A DNA stretch of 64,000 nt from Lysobacter sp. BMK333-48F3 (GTDB lineage Bacteria; Pseudomonadota; Gammaproteobacteria; Xanthomonadales; Xanthomonadaceae), in contig NZ_JAIHOO010000001.1 in the NCBI RefSeq assembly GCF_019733395.1, forward strand, positions 682,001 to 746,000. Direction: 5' to 3'. The notes under the pieces are model-generated. The model was not told where the DNA came from and searched no databases. It worked only from the letters and a program-made list of their open reading frames with translations. Numbering within the stretch: the first letter of the stretch is position 1; each line of letters begins with the position of its first letter. A program made the position numbers and the translations under genes. Shown here piece after piece: positions 35,697 through 43,148 of the stretch.

Positions 35697-35990
35697 GGTC
35701 ACCGTCTTGACCAGGGTCAGCGTCGCCGCCTGGTCGTCGTTGACGATCGTACAAGTCGCGCTGACGCCGTTGGCCAGGGTCAGGCTGTTGCCCGACAGGG
35801 TGCCCGCGGTGCAGCTCCAGCTGCCGGCGGTGTAACCGGCCACGCTGGCTTCGGTCAGGGTGTAGACGCCGGCACTGACCGGCGCATTGGTCACCGCCGC
35901 CGTGCCGCTGACGCCGGTGATCGTGGTCGGGCCGGTCGCGGTCAGCGGGAAGTCGCTGATCGTCGCGGTGCCGCCGTTGTCGTTGGTGAC
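35378..35990 (-). repeat. tandem 288-bp coding repeat
   Basis: The same sequence landmark (CTGATCGTCGC) recurs at 35380, 35668 and 35956, exactly 288 bp apart. Each unit encodes 96 residues of a prealbumin/SpaA-like Ig module ('[20 protein letters not shown]' onward). The copies are almost identical, so the true copy number may be higher than assembled here. Confidence 0.88.
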
Positions 35991-36230
35991 CGTCTTGACC
36001 AAGGTCAGCATCGGCCTGATCGAGTCGCTGTCGGTCGCGCTATTGCACGGCGGATTGGCGACATTGCAGGTCGGGTCGGTCACGCCGGTCGGCGTCTGCA
36101 CCGTCGCGGTATTGGAGGCCGTCTGCGCCGCCACGGGTCCGGAGGAGAACAGCAGGGTCGCGACGACCGCTGCCGGCATGATCAGGCGACGGCTCACCGC
36201 TGTCGCGAGGGCTTGGAATTTGGCGATCAC
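35379..36230 (-). CDS. N-terminal part of the DUF11/OmpA surface protein
   Basis: Starts at GTG 36230, with GGGGAG 8 bases upstream; an ATG at 36287 is possible but has no better site. The signal peptide spans ~1-35 ('[20 protein letters not shown]'). A short segment '[20 protein letters not shown]' is typical of the start of DUF11 surface proteins, and two and a part 96-residue prealbumin-like repeats follow. The frame then enters inverted sequence and ends in nonsense at 35154. With the parts at 34660-34999 and 30954-34172 it should form one protein of at least ~1500 residues: secreted at the N-terminus, peptidoglycan-bound at the C-terminus. First gene of the sigma-54-promoted operon. Confidence 0.82.
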
Positions 36231-36455
36231 GCTGTCTACTCCCCGGTTGTCGCCGCGCCCCGAGCTCTGGGACAGGCGACGTGTCACTCAACTGATTCAG
36301 AAGGATCCGAAACCGCTCCCCACTCCCCTGCCCGTGCCGGAGGCCGCTCGCGGAGTACCCGCTGCGTCGTTCGGCCCGGTCTGTCGTCCTGCAGCTGCCT
36401 GAACAGGCAAATCCGACAAATCGGGAACAAAGGCCGTGGCCATGCAGGCTGCGAA

Positions 36456-36471
36456 CGCAAAAACCGTGCCA
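36456..36471 (-). promoter_or_regulatory. sigma-54 promoter of the surface-protein operon
   Basis: The minus strand reads TGGCACGGTTTTTGCG, matching TGGCAC-N5-TTGC exactly, oriented toward the GTG at 36230. Transcription from ~12 bp downstream would give a leader of about 215 nt. A palindrome ~100 bp upstream fits an activator site. Confidence 0.82.
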
Positions 36472-36556
36472 CCGTTCTCATTTCGGAAAACTGGTGATAC
36501 CGATATCAGTCTTCCTGACGGCAACTGCCCCAAAGTGTCAGTTCCGTCACAATTCT

Positions 36557-36600
36557 GGCCAATTTGAGACTCATGTCTCAATTTTGGCCGACCCGTCTCA
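36557..36600. promoter_or_regulatory. GAGAC/GTCTC enhancer-like operator
   Basis: A 33-bp near-palindrome (36557-36589) has GGCCAA...TTGGCC-like ends and a perfect core TTGAGAC-TCAT-GTCTCAA (36564-36581). A third half-site GTCTCA lies at 36595-36600, exactly 20 bp (two helix turns) from the same half-site in the palindrome. The position, ~100 bp upstream of the sigma-54 promoter, suits a bacterial enhancer-binding protein; which one is unknown. Confidence 0.7.
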
Positions 36601-37163
36601 CTGCCGCCCATACGCGAGCGCCGCCCCCTCTCGGGGACGGCCGGCTGCGTGAACGAAGAAATCAGGAACGGGCACTCAGATTCGCCACGAGCCATACCCC
36701 TCCCCCCGGGACCCGTATCGCGTTCTTTCCTTGATAGACAGCACGCTCCGCACGGGAAGCGCCTTCGGCTTTCCGAATCGGGCCCGGTCGGACGGGCACG
36801 GAGCGATTCGAGCGCTGGTGAGGCCTTTCAGCCTCAAAAATACGATGGAGCGCTCACTTTCCGTGCAACGATCCGCCTCCTGAAGGCCGATTGCCATTGC
36901 CGATGAAAAACAGCCTGCGCGCAATGCCGATGTAAAAGGCGACCGCTCGTCGCCTGAATGTCGACTACGTCACTTAACTCAATGAACGGCGAGACAACCT
37001 GAAGAATTCATCATTCCAACTGGGGCTCGCCCGCCGCCTGGCCGCTGTTGAGCCTTGATTTCGTTGAGAACTCGCGCCCGAACGTCGGTCCGGACGCCTC
37101 CCTTCCCCCTCGCTCGACGGGCGAGGTGCCGGCCGCGGCGCCCCCCGACGGCCCGGCTCGGAC

Positions 37164-37192
37164 ACAAAAAAAAGGCGGCCCGAAGGCCGCCC
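37164..37192 (-). terminator. rho-independent terminator of the EF-hand gene
   Basis: On the minus strand a 7-bp perfect GC stem (37185-37191 with 37174-37180, TTCG tetraloop) is followed by nine consecutive T, ~43 bp after the EF-hand stop codon. Confidence 0.93.
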
Positions 37193-37234
37193 TCGCACAC
37201 AACGCAGGAAAACCTGCCCCCAAGGGCAGCGGGG

Positions 37235-37603
37235 TCAGCCGCCGCTCTTGCTGGCGCCGCCGCCGTTGGACTGGACCTTGGCGACGTAAGACTTGTATTC
37301 GTCCGGGGTCAGCGAGCCGTTGGCGTCGGCATCGGCCTGGTCGAAGACCTGGCCCAGCGCCGGTACGGCCGAAGCCTCGCTCTTGCTCAGGTTGCCGTCC
37401 TTGTCGCCGTCCACATCGGACCAGCTCTTCTTCTGCGGCGCGGCGGCCGGCTGAGCGGCAGCGGCCGTCTCGCTCTGGGCCCCGGTCGCCGGGGACGCCG
37501 CATCGCTCGCGGTCGGTGCGGTCTGGGCCATGGCCAGCGGCGCGGACAGCGAAGCGACCACGGCCAGCGCAGCGAGCAGCGACTTGCGGGAATGAAGGGT
37601 CAT
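37235..37603 (-). CDS. secreted EF-hand calcium-binding protein
   Basis: 122 residues from the ATG at 37603 (GGAG site). The signal peptide (~1-26, 'LAMAQT') is followed by an Ala/Pro-rich linker (~27-57). Two EF-hand loops are visible, 'DVDGDKDGNLSKSE' (62-75) and 'DADANGSLTPDE' (~89-100), with acidic residues at the calcium-coordinating positions 1, 3, 5 and 12. It is probably a periplasmic or extracellular Ca2+ buffer or sensor. The long upstream region carries a 26-bp element also found upstream of the small lipoprotein at 42549-42740. Confidence 0.88.
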   Translation of the reverse strand: MTLHSRKSLLAALAVVASLSAPLAMAQTAPTASDAASPATGAQSETAAAAQPAAAPQKKSWSDVDGDKDGNLSKSEASAVPALGQVFDQADADANGSLTPDEYKSYVAKVQSNGGGASKSGG

Positions 37604-37921
37604 GGAAGTCTCCTTATTGAAAGGGATACGACAAAGGAATGCATTTGAGGGGATGCGGATCGCGCGGCCCTCGGCCGGTGGCGTGGTGTCCGCCGTGGGC
37701 GCCTGCCGCACGGGGCCCACCTTGCCGCGACGGTTCTGAACCGATCGGGCGCCGTAACCGTTAAAGCTACGTTGGCTTAACCACAGCCCCGGCGAATGAC
37801 GTTAGGCCGGCGCGGCTTGTGCCGCGTTGCGGCCGTCAAACCGTGATCTGCGCGCGGCTTTGCCGCATTCGCGGCGTGCGCCGGCGGCTGAACGCAACAC
37901 AACCTTTACGAACTCGGGCAT
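37604..37921. other. long leader/upstream region of the EF-hand gene
   Basis: 318 bp between the EF-hand start and the end of the winged-helix gene. It contains GC-rich hairpin-prone stretches (37810-37880) and the 26-bp shared element at 37888-37913. No ORF is supported. Confidence 0.5.
37888..37913 (-). promoter_or_regulatory. 26-bp element shared with 42966-42991
   Basis: 24 of 26 bases are identical to 42966-42991, same orientation; the plus strand ends AACACAACCTTTACGAAC. Both copies lie 225-310 bp upstream of a small secreted-protein gene on the minus strand, and the sequence between is weakly similar. It may be a common promoter or leader element. Confidence 0.55.
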
Positions 37922-39094
37922 TCACGCCTGCGCGGCGAGGAACCGCACCTCATGCCGCGCGCACTCGGGCGCGGCCGCCGCCATGCAGTCCAGCGCCTCG
38001 CGTTCCAGCGCCGCACGCACCTCGCTCGGCAGGCGCGATGCGAACGGCGCGATCGTCGCCGTCGCCGAATCGCCGCTGCGCTGCAGCTTCCAGGTGCCGG
38101 CGACGAAGCCGTCGACCAGAAAGGTCGCCGCGACCAGGCCGTTGCGGGTGAAGATCGCGCCGCGCCGCTGCGCATCGAAGATCCGCGCGCGTTCGGCATG
38201 CGCGAGCAGGACGTTGTCGAACTCCGGCAGCAGCCGCGGCGGCGCCGGCAGGGACGGATCCGGACGCGGCGCCTCGGGCAGATCGAACAGCTCGATGCCG
38301 GCCTCGTCGCGCCCGCTCCACAGCCGCGGGCGCAGCCGCTCCAGCCGCTCGCGAGTCCCATTCAGGCCGGACCAGACCGCGGCGTCGCGGGCGCTGGCCG
38401 GGCCGAAGGCGCCCAGGTAGCGCAGCAACAGGGCATCGGTCGCCTCGTCGCCGCCGTCTTCGTCGATGACCGTGCCGAGCCAGTCCGAGGCCAGGGCGAA
38501 ACGCGCCGGCGCATGCTCGTCCCAGATTCCCGCCGGCGGTACGTGCACCACCGGCTCGGCGCCGCGCACCAGCAAGGCGAGTTCGCCGGTGTCGTGCCCG
38601 GGCCAGCGCGCACGCAGCGCCTCGCCCAGCGCTTTCGCGCTCAACGCGGTGCCGCGCAAGGCGGCGCGCCCGGCCTCGCGCACGCTGGCCAGTTCGAGCC
38701 CATTCAGCGCGCGCGCATGGCCGCTTTGCAAAGACAGACGCTGCAGCATCGGCTGCAGCGCCGGGCGCAGCGCGCGGTAGTCGGCGACGCTGACCAGGTG
38801 CAAGGTGCCGCGCATCATCGTCGCGCGCACCACGCGCCGCGCCTGCATGGCTTCGCTCAATTGTTCCAGGCGGAACTCGCGCAACCGCGTCCACAGCCCC
38901 AGATACGGCGGATTGGGCGCCTGCGCCTGCAAGCCGACCAGGCGCTCGATCATCGCCAGCGGCGATTCGTCGCTGCGCTCGATCAGGCTTTGCCGGGCCA
39001 GCAGGGCACGATTGAGCGCGCGTGCATCCAGGCACTGCGCGTCGCGGGACCGGCTTGCGGCACCGGCGCGGCCGCCACGCGTACTCGACGCCAT
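37922..39094 (-). CDS. AlkZ/YcaQ-like winged-helix protein (HTH_42)
   Basis: 390 residues. It is typical of the winged-helix DNA-binding family that includes AlkZ DNA glycosylases: 'LNRALLARQSLIERSD', 'LVGLQAQAPNPPYLGLWTRL' with the Q-x-Q signature, 'RGTLHLVSVADYRAL', 'RYLGAFGPASARDAAVWSGL' and the C-terminal 'LLPEFDNVLLAHAERARI...FLVDGFVAGTW'. AlkZ-type proteins unhook crosslinks or protect antibiotic producers, but most homologues, including this one, have no known substrate. The start is the Met at 39094; internal starts are possible because the first ~20 residues look disordered. Confidence 0.88.
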   Translation of the reverse strand: MASSTRGGRAGAASRSRDAQCLDARALNRALLARQSLIERSDESPLAMIERLVGLQAQAPNPPYLGLWTRLREFRLEQLSEAMQARRVVRATMMRGTLHLVSVADYRALRPALQPMLQRLSLQSGHARALNGLELASVREAGRAALRGTALSAKALGEALRARWPGHDTGELALLVRGAEPVVHVPPAGIWDEHAPARFALASDWLGTVIDEDGGDEATDALLLRYLGAFGPASARDAAVWSGLNGTRERLERLRPRLWSGRDEAGIELFDLPEAPRPDPSLPAPPRLLPEFDNVLLAHAERARIFDAQRRGAIFTRNGLVAATFLVDGFVAGTWKLQRSGDSATATIAPFASRLPSEVRAALEREALDCMAAAAPECARHEVRFLAAQA

Positions 39095-39154
39095 CGGCTC
39101 AGCGCCCGCGCGGGCGGCGCCGCGACCGCGTTTCGCGAGCCCCGAGCGAGGCCG

Positions 39155-39343
39155 TCATGCTTCGTCCTCGGCGTGGACCGTCACCTGCGGTTCGCCGTCC
39201 TCGTCCAGATACGCATCGACCACGATCGGCCGGCAGCAGACCTGGCAGTCCTCGATGTAACGCTGGTCGCCGGCCGAGTCGTCGATCAGCAGCACGATCG
39301 CTTCGCCGCAGTAGGGGCATTGGACTTCGACGCCGGGCAACAT
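39155..39343 (-). CDS. CPXCG-motif cysteine-rich small protein
   Basis: 62 residues from the ATG at 39343 (GGAG site). It contains 'VQCPYCGEAIVLLIDDSAG' (CPXCG) and 'YIEDCQVCCRPIVV', forming a two-Cys-pair zinc-ribbon-like fold, and an acidic C-terminus. The family is widespread in gammaproteobacteria and has no assigned function. Longer upstream frames lack coding character. It lies 60 bp upstream of the AlkZ-like gene on the same strand, so co-transcription is possible. Confidence 0.9.
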   Translation of the reverse strand: MLPGVEVQCPYCGEAIVLLIDDSAGDQRYIEDCQVCCRPIVVDAYLDEDGEPQVTVHAEDEA

Positions 39344-39608
39344 GGCGGATCTCCTGCGGACGGGTCGCGACGGAACGCGGCGAAAGCATGCGACGACCGC
39401 CGCGCAGCGTCCAGTGACGAAGCTCACCCGGCCGCGGGCTCCGCCACCGTTCGTCGCCTGCCGCGCCTCGCTCACCCCGCGCTAACCGAGCGCGGCGGAT
39501 GCTCATGACAGTACGGCCCGGACCGGCATCGGCCGTCGTGCCGGTTCCGGGCGAACCGCGTCCGCCGCGACGCGACGACGGCGCAGCGACTCGTGTCCGG
39601 AGACCGAC

Positions 39609-40112
39609 ATGAAGACCCGCCACGTGTTCAGCACGCCCGACCTGGCCACCGCGCAGGCGACGATGGACGCCGCGCGCCAAGCCGGCGTGGACGACAACGA
39701 CATCCTGCTGATCGCCCGTTCCGACATCGAGCTCGAATCGATTCCGAACGAGCGCAAGGAAGCCGACACCGACCTGATGCCCGCGGCGCTGCGCGGCGCC
39801 GGCTACGGCGGCGCGGCCGGCCTACTCGCCGGCCTGGTCGCGGTGGTGGTGACGCCGATCGGCCTGACCATCGCCGGCGCGGCGGCGGCGGCCGCCGCCG
39901 GCGCGATGGTCGGTTGCTGGGCCTCGGCGCTGATGGGCTCGGCCCTGCCCGACCCGATCCGGCGCAAGTTCGACGAGCAGATCCGCCAGGGCCGGATCCT
40001 GGTGGTCATCGACGGCGACCGCGAGCTGTTGACCCAGGCCGAAGCGAGCGTGCTCGCGCGCACCGCCGGCGCCGAGCTGTTGCCGTTCGACGCGCCCAAG
40101 GCCTTGGCCTGA
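39609..40112 (+). CDS. membrane-associated protein with glycine/alanine-rich hydrophobic centre
   Basis: 167 residues. The N-terminal ~55 residues ('HVFSTPDLATAQATMDAARQAGVDDNDILLIAR') resemble DUF1269/YflT-type stress proteins. Residues ~62-105 are two adjacent Gly/Ala-rich hydrophobic segments typical of glycine-zipper membrane hairpins. The C-terminal ~55 residues form a small alpha/beta unit ('GRILVVIDGDRELL'). Probably an inner-membrane stress protein; function unknown. Confidence 0.82.
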   Translation: MKTRHVFSTPDLATAQATMDAARQAGVDDNDILLIARSDIELESIPNERKEADTDLMPAALRGAGYGGAAGLLAGLVAVVVTPIGLTIAGAAAAAAAGAMVGCWASALMGSALPDPIRRKFDEQIRQGRILVVIDGDRELLTQAEASVLARTAGAELLPFDAPKALA

Positions 40113-40349
40113 GCCGCGCGCGCCTTGAGCCGTTCGCCTCGCGCCCCTCGCGCCGCGCCGCGGCGCGCACCGCCCTAACGTCCGCATAGCGCCGCGTCCG
40201 CATTGCGCGCGTGATCGCGTTTGCGTTTCCTCGCCGCGCCCGAGCCTGCGCCGCGAACTGCAGAACCGGTCGCAAGACCGGACCTTGTTCGATGTCAATC
40301 TCGGCCGGCTTTCCAACCCCGACCCGGCCATCGAACACGGAGATCCGCA

Positions 40350-41498
40350 ATGAAACGCTCGATGCTCTCCACCGTCTGCTTCGCCGCGCTGTTCGGCGCC
40401 ACCGCCGTCGCGGCGATCCATTCCGCCGCCGCATCCGCGCAGGAAGCCGGCGCCGACGCGGCCAAGGCGCCGCCGTTCACCGCCACCGAAGTCGCGCGTT
40501 TCAACGAACCCTGGGCGATGACCTTCCTGCCCGACGGCCGCCTGCTGGTTACCGAGAAGCGCGGCGTGCTGAAGCTGCAGACCATCGGCGGCAGCGCGAT
40601 CACCGTCAGCGGAACGCCGGCGGTGGCCTACGGCGGCCAGGGCGGGCTCGGCGACGTGATCCTGCATCCGCAATACGCCACCAACAAGCTGATCTACATC
40701 AGCTACGCCGAGCGCGGCAGCACCACCGGCACCGCCGGCGCGACGGTGATGCGGGCCAAGCTGGGCTATGGCGCGACCGGTGCCTGGCTGACCGAAAAGC
40801 AGATCATCTGGCGCCAACCCAAGCTCAGCGGCAGCAACCACTACGGGCATCGCCTCGCCTTCGGCCCAGACCGCAAGCTGTGGATCACCTCCAGCGAGCG
40901 GCAGAAGTTCGACCCGGCGCAGGACCTGAACTCCCCGCTCGGCAAGGTCATCCGCCTCAACGACGACGGCAGCGTGCCGACCGACAACCCCTTCTACAGC
41001 CGCGGCGGCGTCGCGGCGACGGTGTGGTCCTACGGCCATCGCAACCTGCTCGGCATCGCCTTCGACTCGCAGAACCGGTTGTGGACCCACGAGATGGGCC
41101 CCCGCGGCGGCGACGAACTGAATCTGATCGAGCGCGGCAGCAACTACGGCTGGCCGCTGGTCTCGCAGGGCGATCATTACGACGGCACGCCGATCCCGCG
41201 CCACAGCACCCGCCCGGACCTCAACGCGCCGGAGAAGTGGTGGACGCCGGTGATCGCGCCGGCCGGCTTCGTGATCTACTCCGGCACCCGCTTCCCGGCC
41301 TGGAACGGCAGCGGCCTGATCGGCGGCCTGGCTTCGCAGGCGCTGATCCGAGTCACCTTCAGCGGCAGCGGCGCGGCCGAGGCCGAACGCTACGCGATGG
41401 GCAAGCGCATCCGCGAGGTCGAGCAAGGCCCGAACGGCGATGTCTGGCTGCTGGAAGACGGCACCGGGGCGCGGCTGCTGCGGCTTACGCCTTTGTAA
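40350..41498 (+). CDS. PQQ-dependent sugar (aldose) dehydrogenase, secreted
   Basis: 382 residues from the ATG at 40350 (CGGAGA site). Signal peptide ~1-30. The six-bladed propeller of the soluble glucose/sorbosone dehydrogenase family is marked by '[20 protein letters not shown]', '[16 protein letters not shown]', '[20 protein letters not shown]' (with the catalytic His), '[12 protein letters not shown]', '[14 protein letters not shown]' and '[10 protein letters not shown]'. Members oxidise aldoses in the periplasm with PQQ and pass electrons to the respiratory chain. No PQQ synthesis genes are in the window. Confidence 0.94.
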   Translation: MKRSMLSTVCFAALFGATAVAAIHSAAASAQEAGADAAKAPPFTATEVARFNEPWAMTFLPDGRLLVTEKRGVLKLQTIGGSAITVSGTPAVAYGGQGGLGDVILHPQYATNKLIYISYAERGSTTGTAGATVMRAKLGYGATGAWLTEKQIIWRQPKLSGSNHYGHRLAFGPDRKLWITSSERQKFDPAQDLNSPLGKVIRLNDDGSVPTDNPFYSRGGVAATVWSYGHRNLLGIAFDSQNRLWTHEMGPRGGDELNLIERGSNYGWPLVSQGDHYDGTPIPRHSTRPDLNAPEKWWTPVIAPAGFVIYSGTRFPAWNGSGLIGGLASQALIRVTFSGSGAAEAERYAMGKRIREVEQGPNGDVWLLEDGTGARLLRLTPL

Positions 41499-41500
41499 GC

Positions 41501-41558
41501 AGGAGCGAGCGTATAGGAGTGAGAAGCGAGCGATTGCTTTCGCTCGCTGCTCGCTCCT
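41501..41558. terminator. nested inverted repeat, bidirectional terminator-like
   Basis: Outer arms AGGAGCGAGC (41501-41510) and GCTCGCTCCT (41549-41558) enclose inner arms AGCGAGCG (41525-41532) and CGCTCGCT (41541-41548). It sits between the convergent sugar dehydrogenase and transglycosylase genes and looks like a species-typical intergenic repeat. Confidence 0.65.
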
Positions 41559-41577
41559 CTCCGCTATTTCCTCGCTC

Positions 41578-42378
41578 TCACTGCGCCGCCCGCAGCGCCG
41601 GCTTGCCGGTGCCCAACGCCAACCGGTACAGCTGATGCAGCGCCTGCACCTTGGCGATGTAGTCCTGGGTTTCGCGGTACGGCGGCACGCCGCCGTAGCG
41701 CGACACGGTGCCGATGCCGGCGTTGTAGGCCGCCGCCGCCAAGGTCAGGTCGCCCTTGTAGCGGCGCATCAGGCTCTTGAGGTGGCGCGCGCCGGCGGCG
41801 ATCGATTCGGCCGAGGAAAACGGATCGGTCACGCCGTATTCCTTGGCCGTTTCCGGCATCAGCTGCATCACGCCCTGGGCGCCCTTGCTCGACACCGCTT
41901 TGGCGTCGAAGCCGCTTTCGGCGTGGGCGATCGCGCGCAGCCAGGCGTCGTCGAGGCCGTTGGCCTGGGCGGCGGCGCGGAACTGGCCGGTGAACTTGTC
42001 GGTCTGCGGCTTGCCGACCTTGCCCAGGCCGGGATGGGCCGGTTCGCCCGGCGGCGTTTCGACGCTGAAGCCCATCACCCGCACCGAACCTGGCAGCTTG
42101 CGCGTGCTGTAGACGGTCTTGCCGTCCTGCTGGCGCTCGTACAGCGAGCCGTTGATGACGCCCATCTCGCCCCACAGGTTGGGCAGTTTGACCGCGTCGT
42201 CGGGAATCTCGCGCGGCTCGCAGCGCGAGCCCGGCTCCGGCGCCGTGGCCAGGCTGACAGTGCCGTCGCGCACGCAGCGGTACACGGTGCGCGCCTGCGC
42301 CGCGCCCGGCAGCGCCCAGGCCGCAACCGCCAGCACGGCGACCAGGACGGGAACGGCGGAGGCGGAACGGACGCTCAT
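41578..42378 (-). CDS. lytic transglycosylase, SLT domain
   Basis: 266 residues. The signal peptide (~1-29, 'GAAQART') is followed by a DUF4124-like small beta domain ('VYRCVRDGTVSLATAPEPGSRC'). The C-terminal SLT domain has 'AIAHAESGFDAKAVSSKGAQGVMQLMPETA'-type motifs with the catalytic Glu in 'AHAESGF', then 'AGARHLKSLMRRYKGD' and 'AAYNAGIGTVSRYGGVPPYRETQDYIAKV'. It cleaves peptidoglycan between MurNAc and GlcNAc, giving 1,6-anhydro products. It is single-copy here and not linked to a secretion system, so general cell-wall turnover is likely. Confidence 0.93.
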   Translation of the reverse strand: MSVRSASAVPVLVAVLAVAAWALPGAAQARTVYRCVRDGTVSLATAPEPGSRCEPREIPDDAVKLPNLWGEMGVINGSLYERQQDGKTVYSTRKLPGSVRVMGFSVETPPGEPAHPGLGKVGKPQTDKFTGQFRAAAQANGLDDAWLRAIAHAESGFDAKAVSSKGAQGVMQLMPETAKEYGVTDPFSSAESIAAGARHLKSLMRRYKGDLTLAAAAYNAGIGTVSRYGGVPPYRETQDYIAKVQALHQLYRLALGTGKPALRAAQ

Positions 42379-42548
42379 GGGGCGCGATTCTAGGCCGCGA
42401 CGGCCGCCGCGCCAGCGCCGGTGGTCATGTCATGGGCGCGGCATTCACGATCGCGAAGACCGGGAGCTGAAAGCGTTCAGCCTCGCGGCCGCGGTCCAAC
42501 CCCTTCATGCGACGGGGCGGCGCGGCGCACCGCCCCGTCGCCTCGCAC

Positions 42549-42740
42549 TCAGGTGCCGGAACCGTCGCCGCTGGCCGGCGGCGGGGTCGTGGTCGCATCG
42601 GCCGGTGCGGCCTCGGCGGCCGGCGGCGTGCTCGATGCGGCCGGCGCGTCGGTGGTCTCGCCCTTGCTCGCGCAGGCGGTGAGGCCGAGCAGGCCGAACA
42701 CGGCCAAGGCGTATAGCGGAGTGCGGGTATCGATCTTCAT
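42549..42740 (-). CDS. small lipoprotein, Ala/Pro/Thr-rich
   Basis: 63 residues. The signal 'MKIDTRTPLYALAVFGLLGLTAC' ends in a lipobox Cys at residue 23. The mature 40 residues are Ala, Pro, Ser and Thr with some acidic residues, and look disordered. Function unknown; a periplasmic spacer-type lipoprotein. Its long upstream region shares a 26-bp element with that of the EF-hand gene. Confidence 0.82.
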   Translation of the reverse strand: MKIDTRTPLYALAVFGLLGLTACASKGETTDAPAASSTPPAAEAAPADATTTPPPASGDGSGT

Positions 42741-43148
42741 GGTGCGGTCTACCTCCGTTCGAAATCCTGGCTACGGCGCGAAGCGCCGTTCGGTGCGCGC
42801 CGTTGCGGTGCGCGTCTCGACACTGCCGTCGCCTGGATGAACCGCGCCGCCGCTGCGAATCGCATTGCGACGATTCCTTAACCCCCTACGCAGCGATCCG
42901 CGCTAGCCCCTGCGTCCGAACCGTGACCGCTTGCGCGTTCGACGGCGCCGCCGGCGCGCGGGCGCGCTGAACCCAACACAACGTTTACGAACCGACCCGG
43001 CGCCAGGCTCATGCCCCGCGGTTGGGCGCAGATGCCGCAGTGCGGATTGAAAGCCGCCGCCCGCAGGCTCTAAGGTGGGGCGGAACCGGCACGCCTGCGC
43101 TCCTTCGCAGCCTTGGCCGCATCCGCCACGAGCGAGGGGAACCATCGT
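42741..43148. other. divergent intergenic region
   Basis: 408 bp between the small lipoprotein (minus) and the permease (plus). It contains the shared 26-bp element at 42966-42991 and stretches weakly similar to the EF-hand upstream region. No ORF is supported. Confidence 0.5.
42966..42991 (-). promoter_or_regulatory. 26-bp element shared with 37888-37913
   Basis: 24 of 26 bases match the copy upstream of the EF-hand gene; the plus strand ends AACACAACGTTTACGAAC. It lies 226 bp upstream of the small lipoprotein start. Confidence 0.55.

Larger units (their letters stand above)
36231..37163. other. intergenic regulatory region of the surface operon
   Basis: About 930 bp without a gene. It holds the sigma-54 promoter (36456-36471) and the enhancer-like palindrome (36557-36589) described separately. 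The rest (36600-37160) shows no convincing frame, RNA structure or repeat. Confidence 0.6.

Noticed and set aside
35005..35990. Possible CRISPR-like array
   Set aside because: The repeats are 288 bp, in frame, and encode Ig-like protein modules; no short repeat-spacer pattern exists.
17279..36230. PEP-CTERM/exosortase or sortase-type anchoring of the surface proteins
   Set aside because: None of the C-termini has a PEP or LPXTG motif, membrane helix and basic tail; they end in the DUF11-type module.
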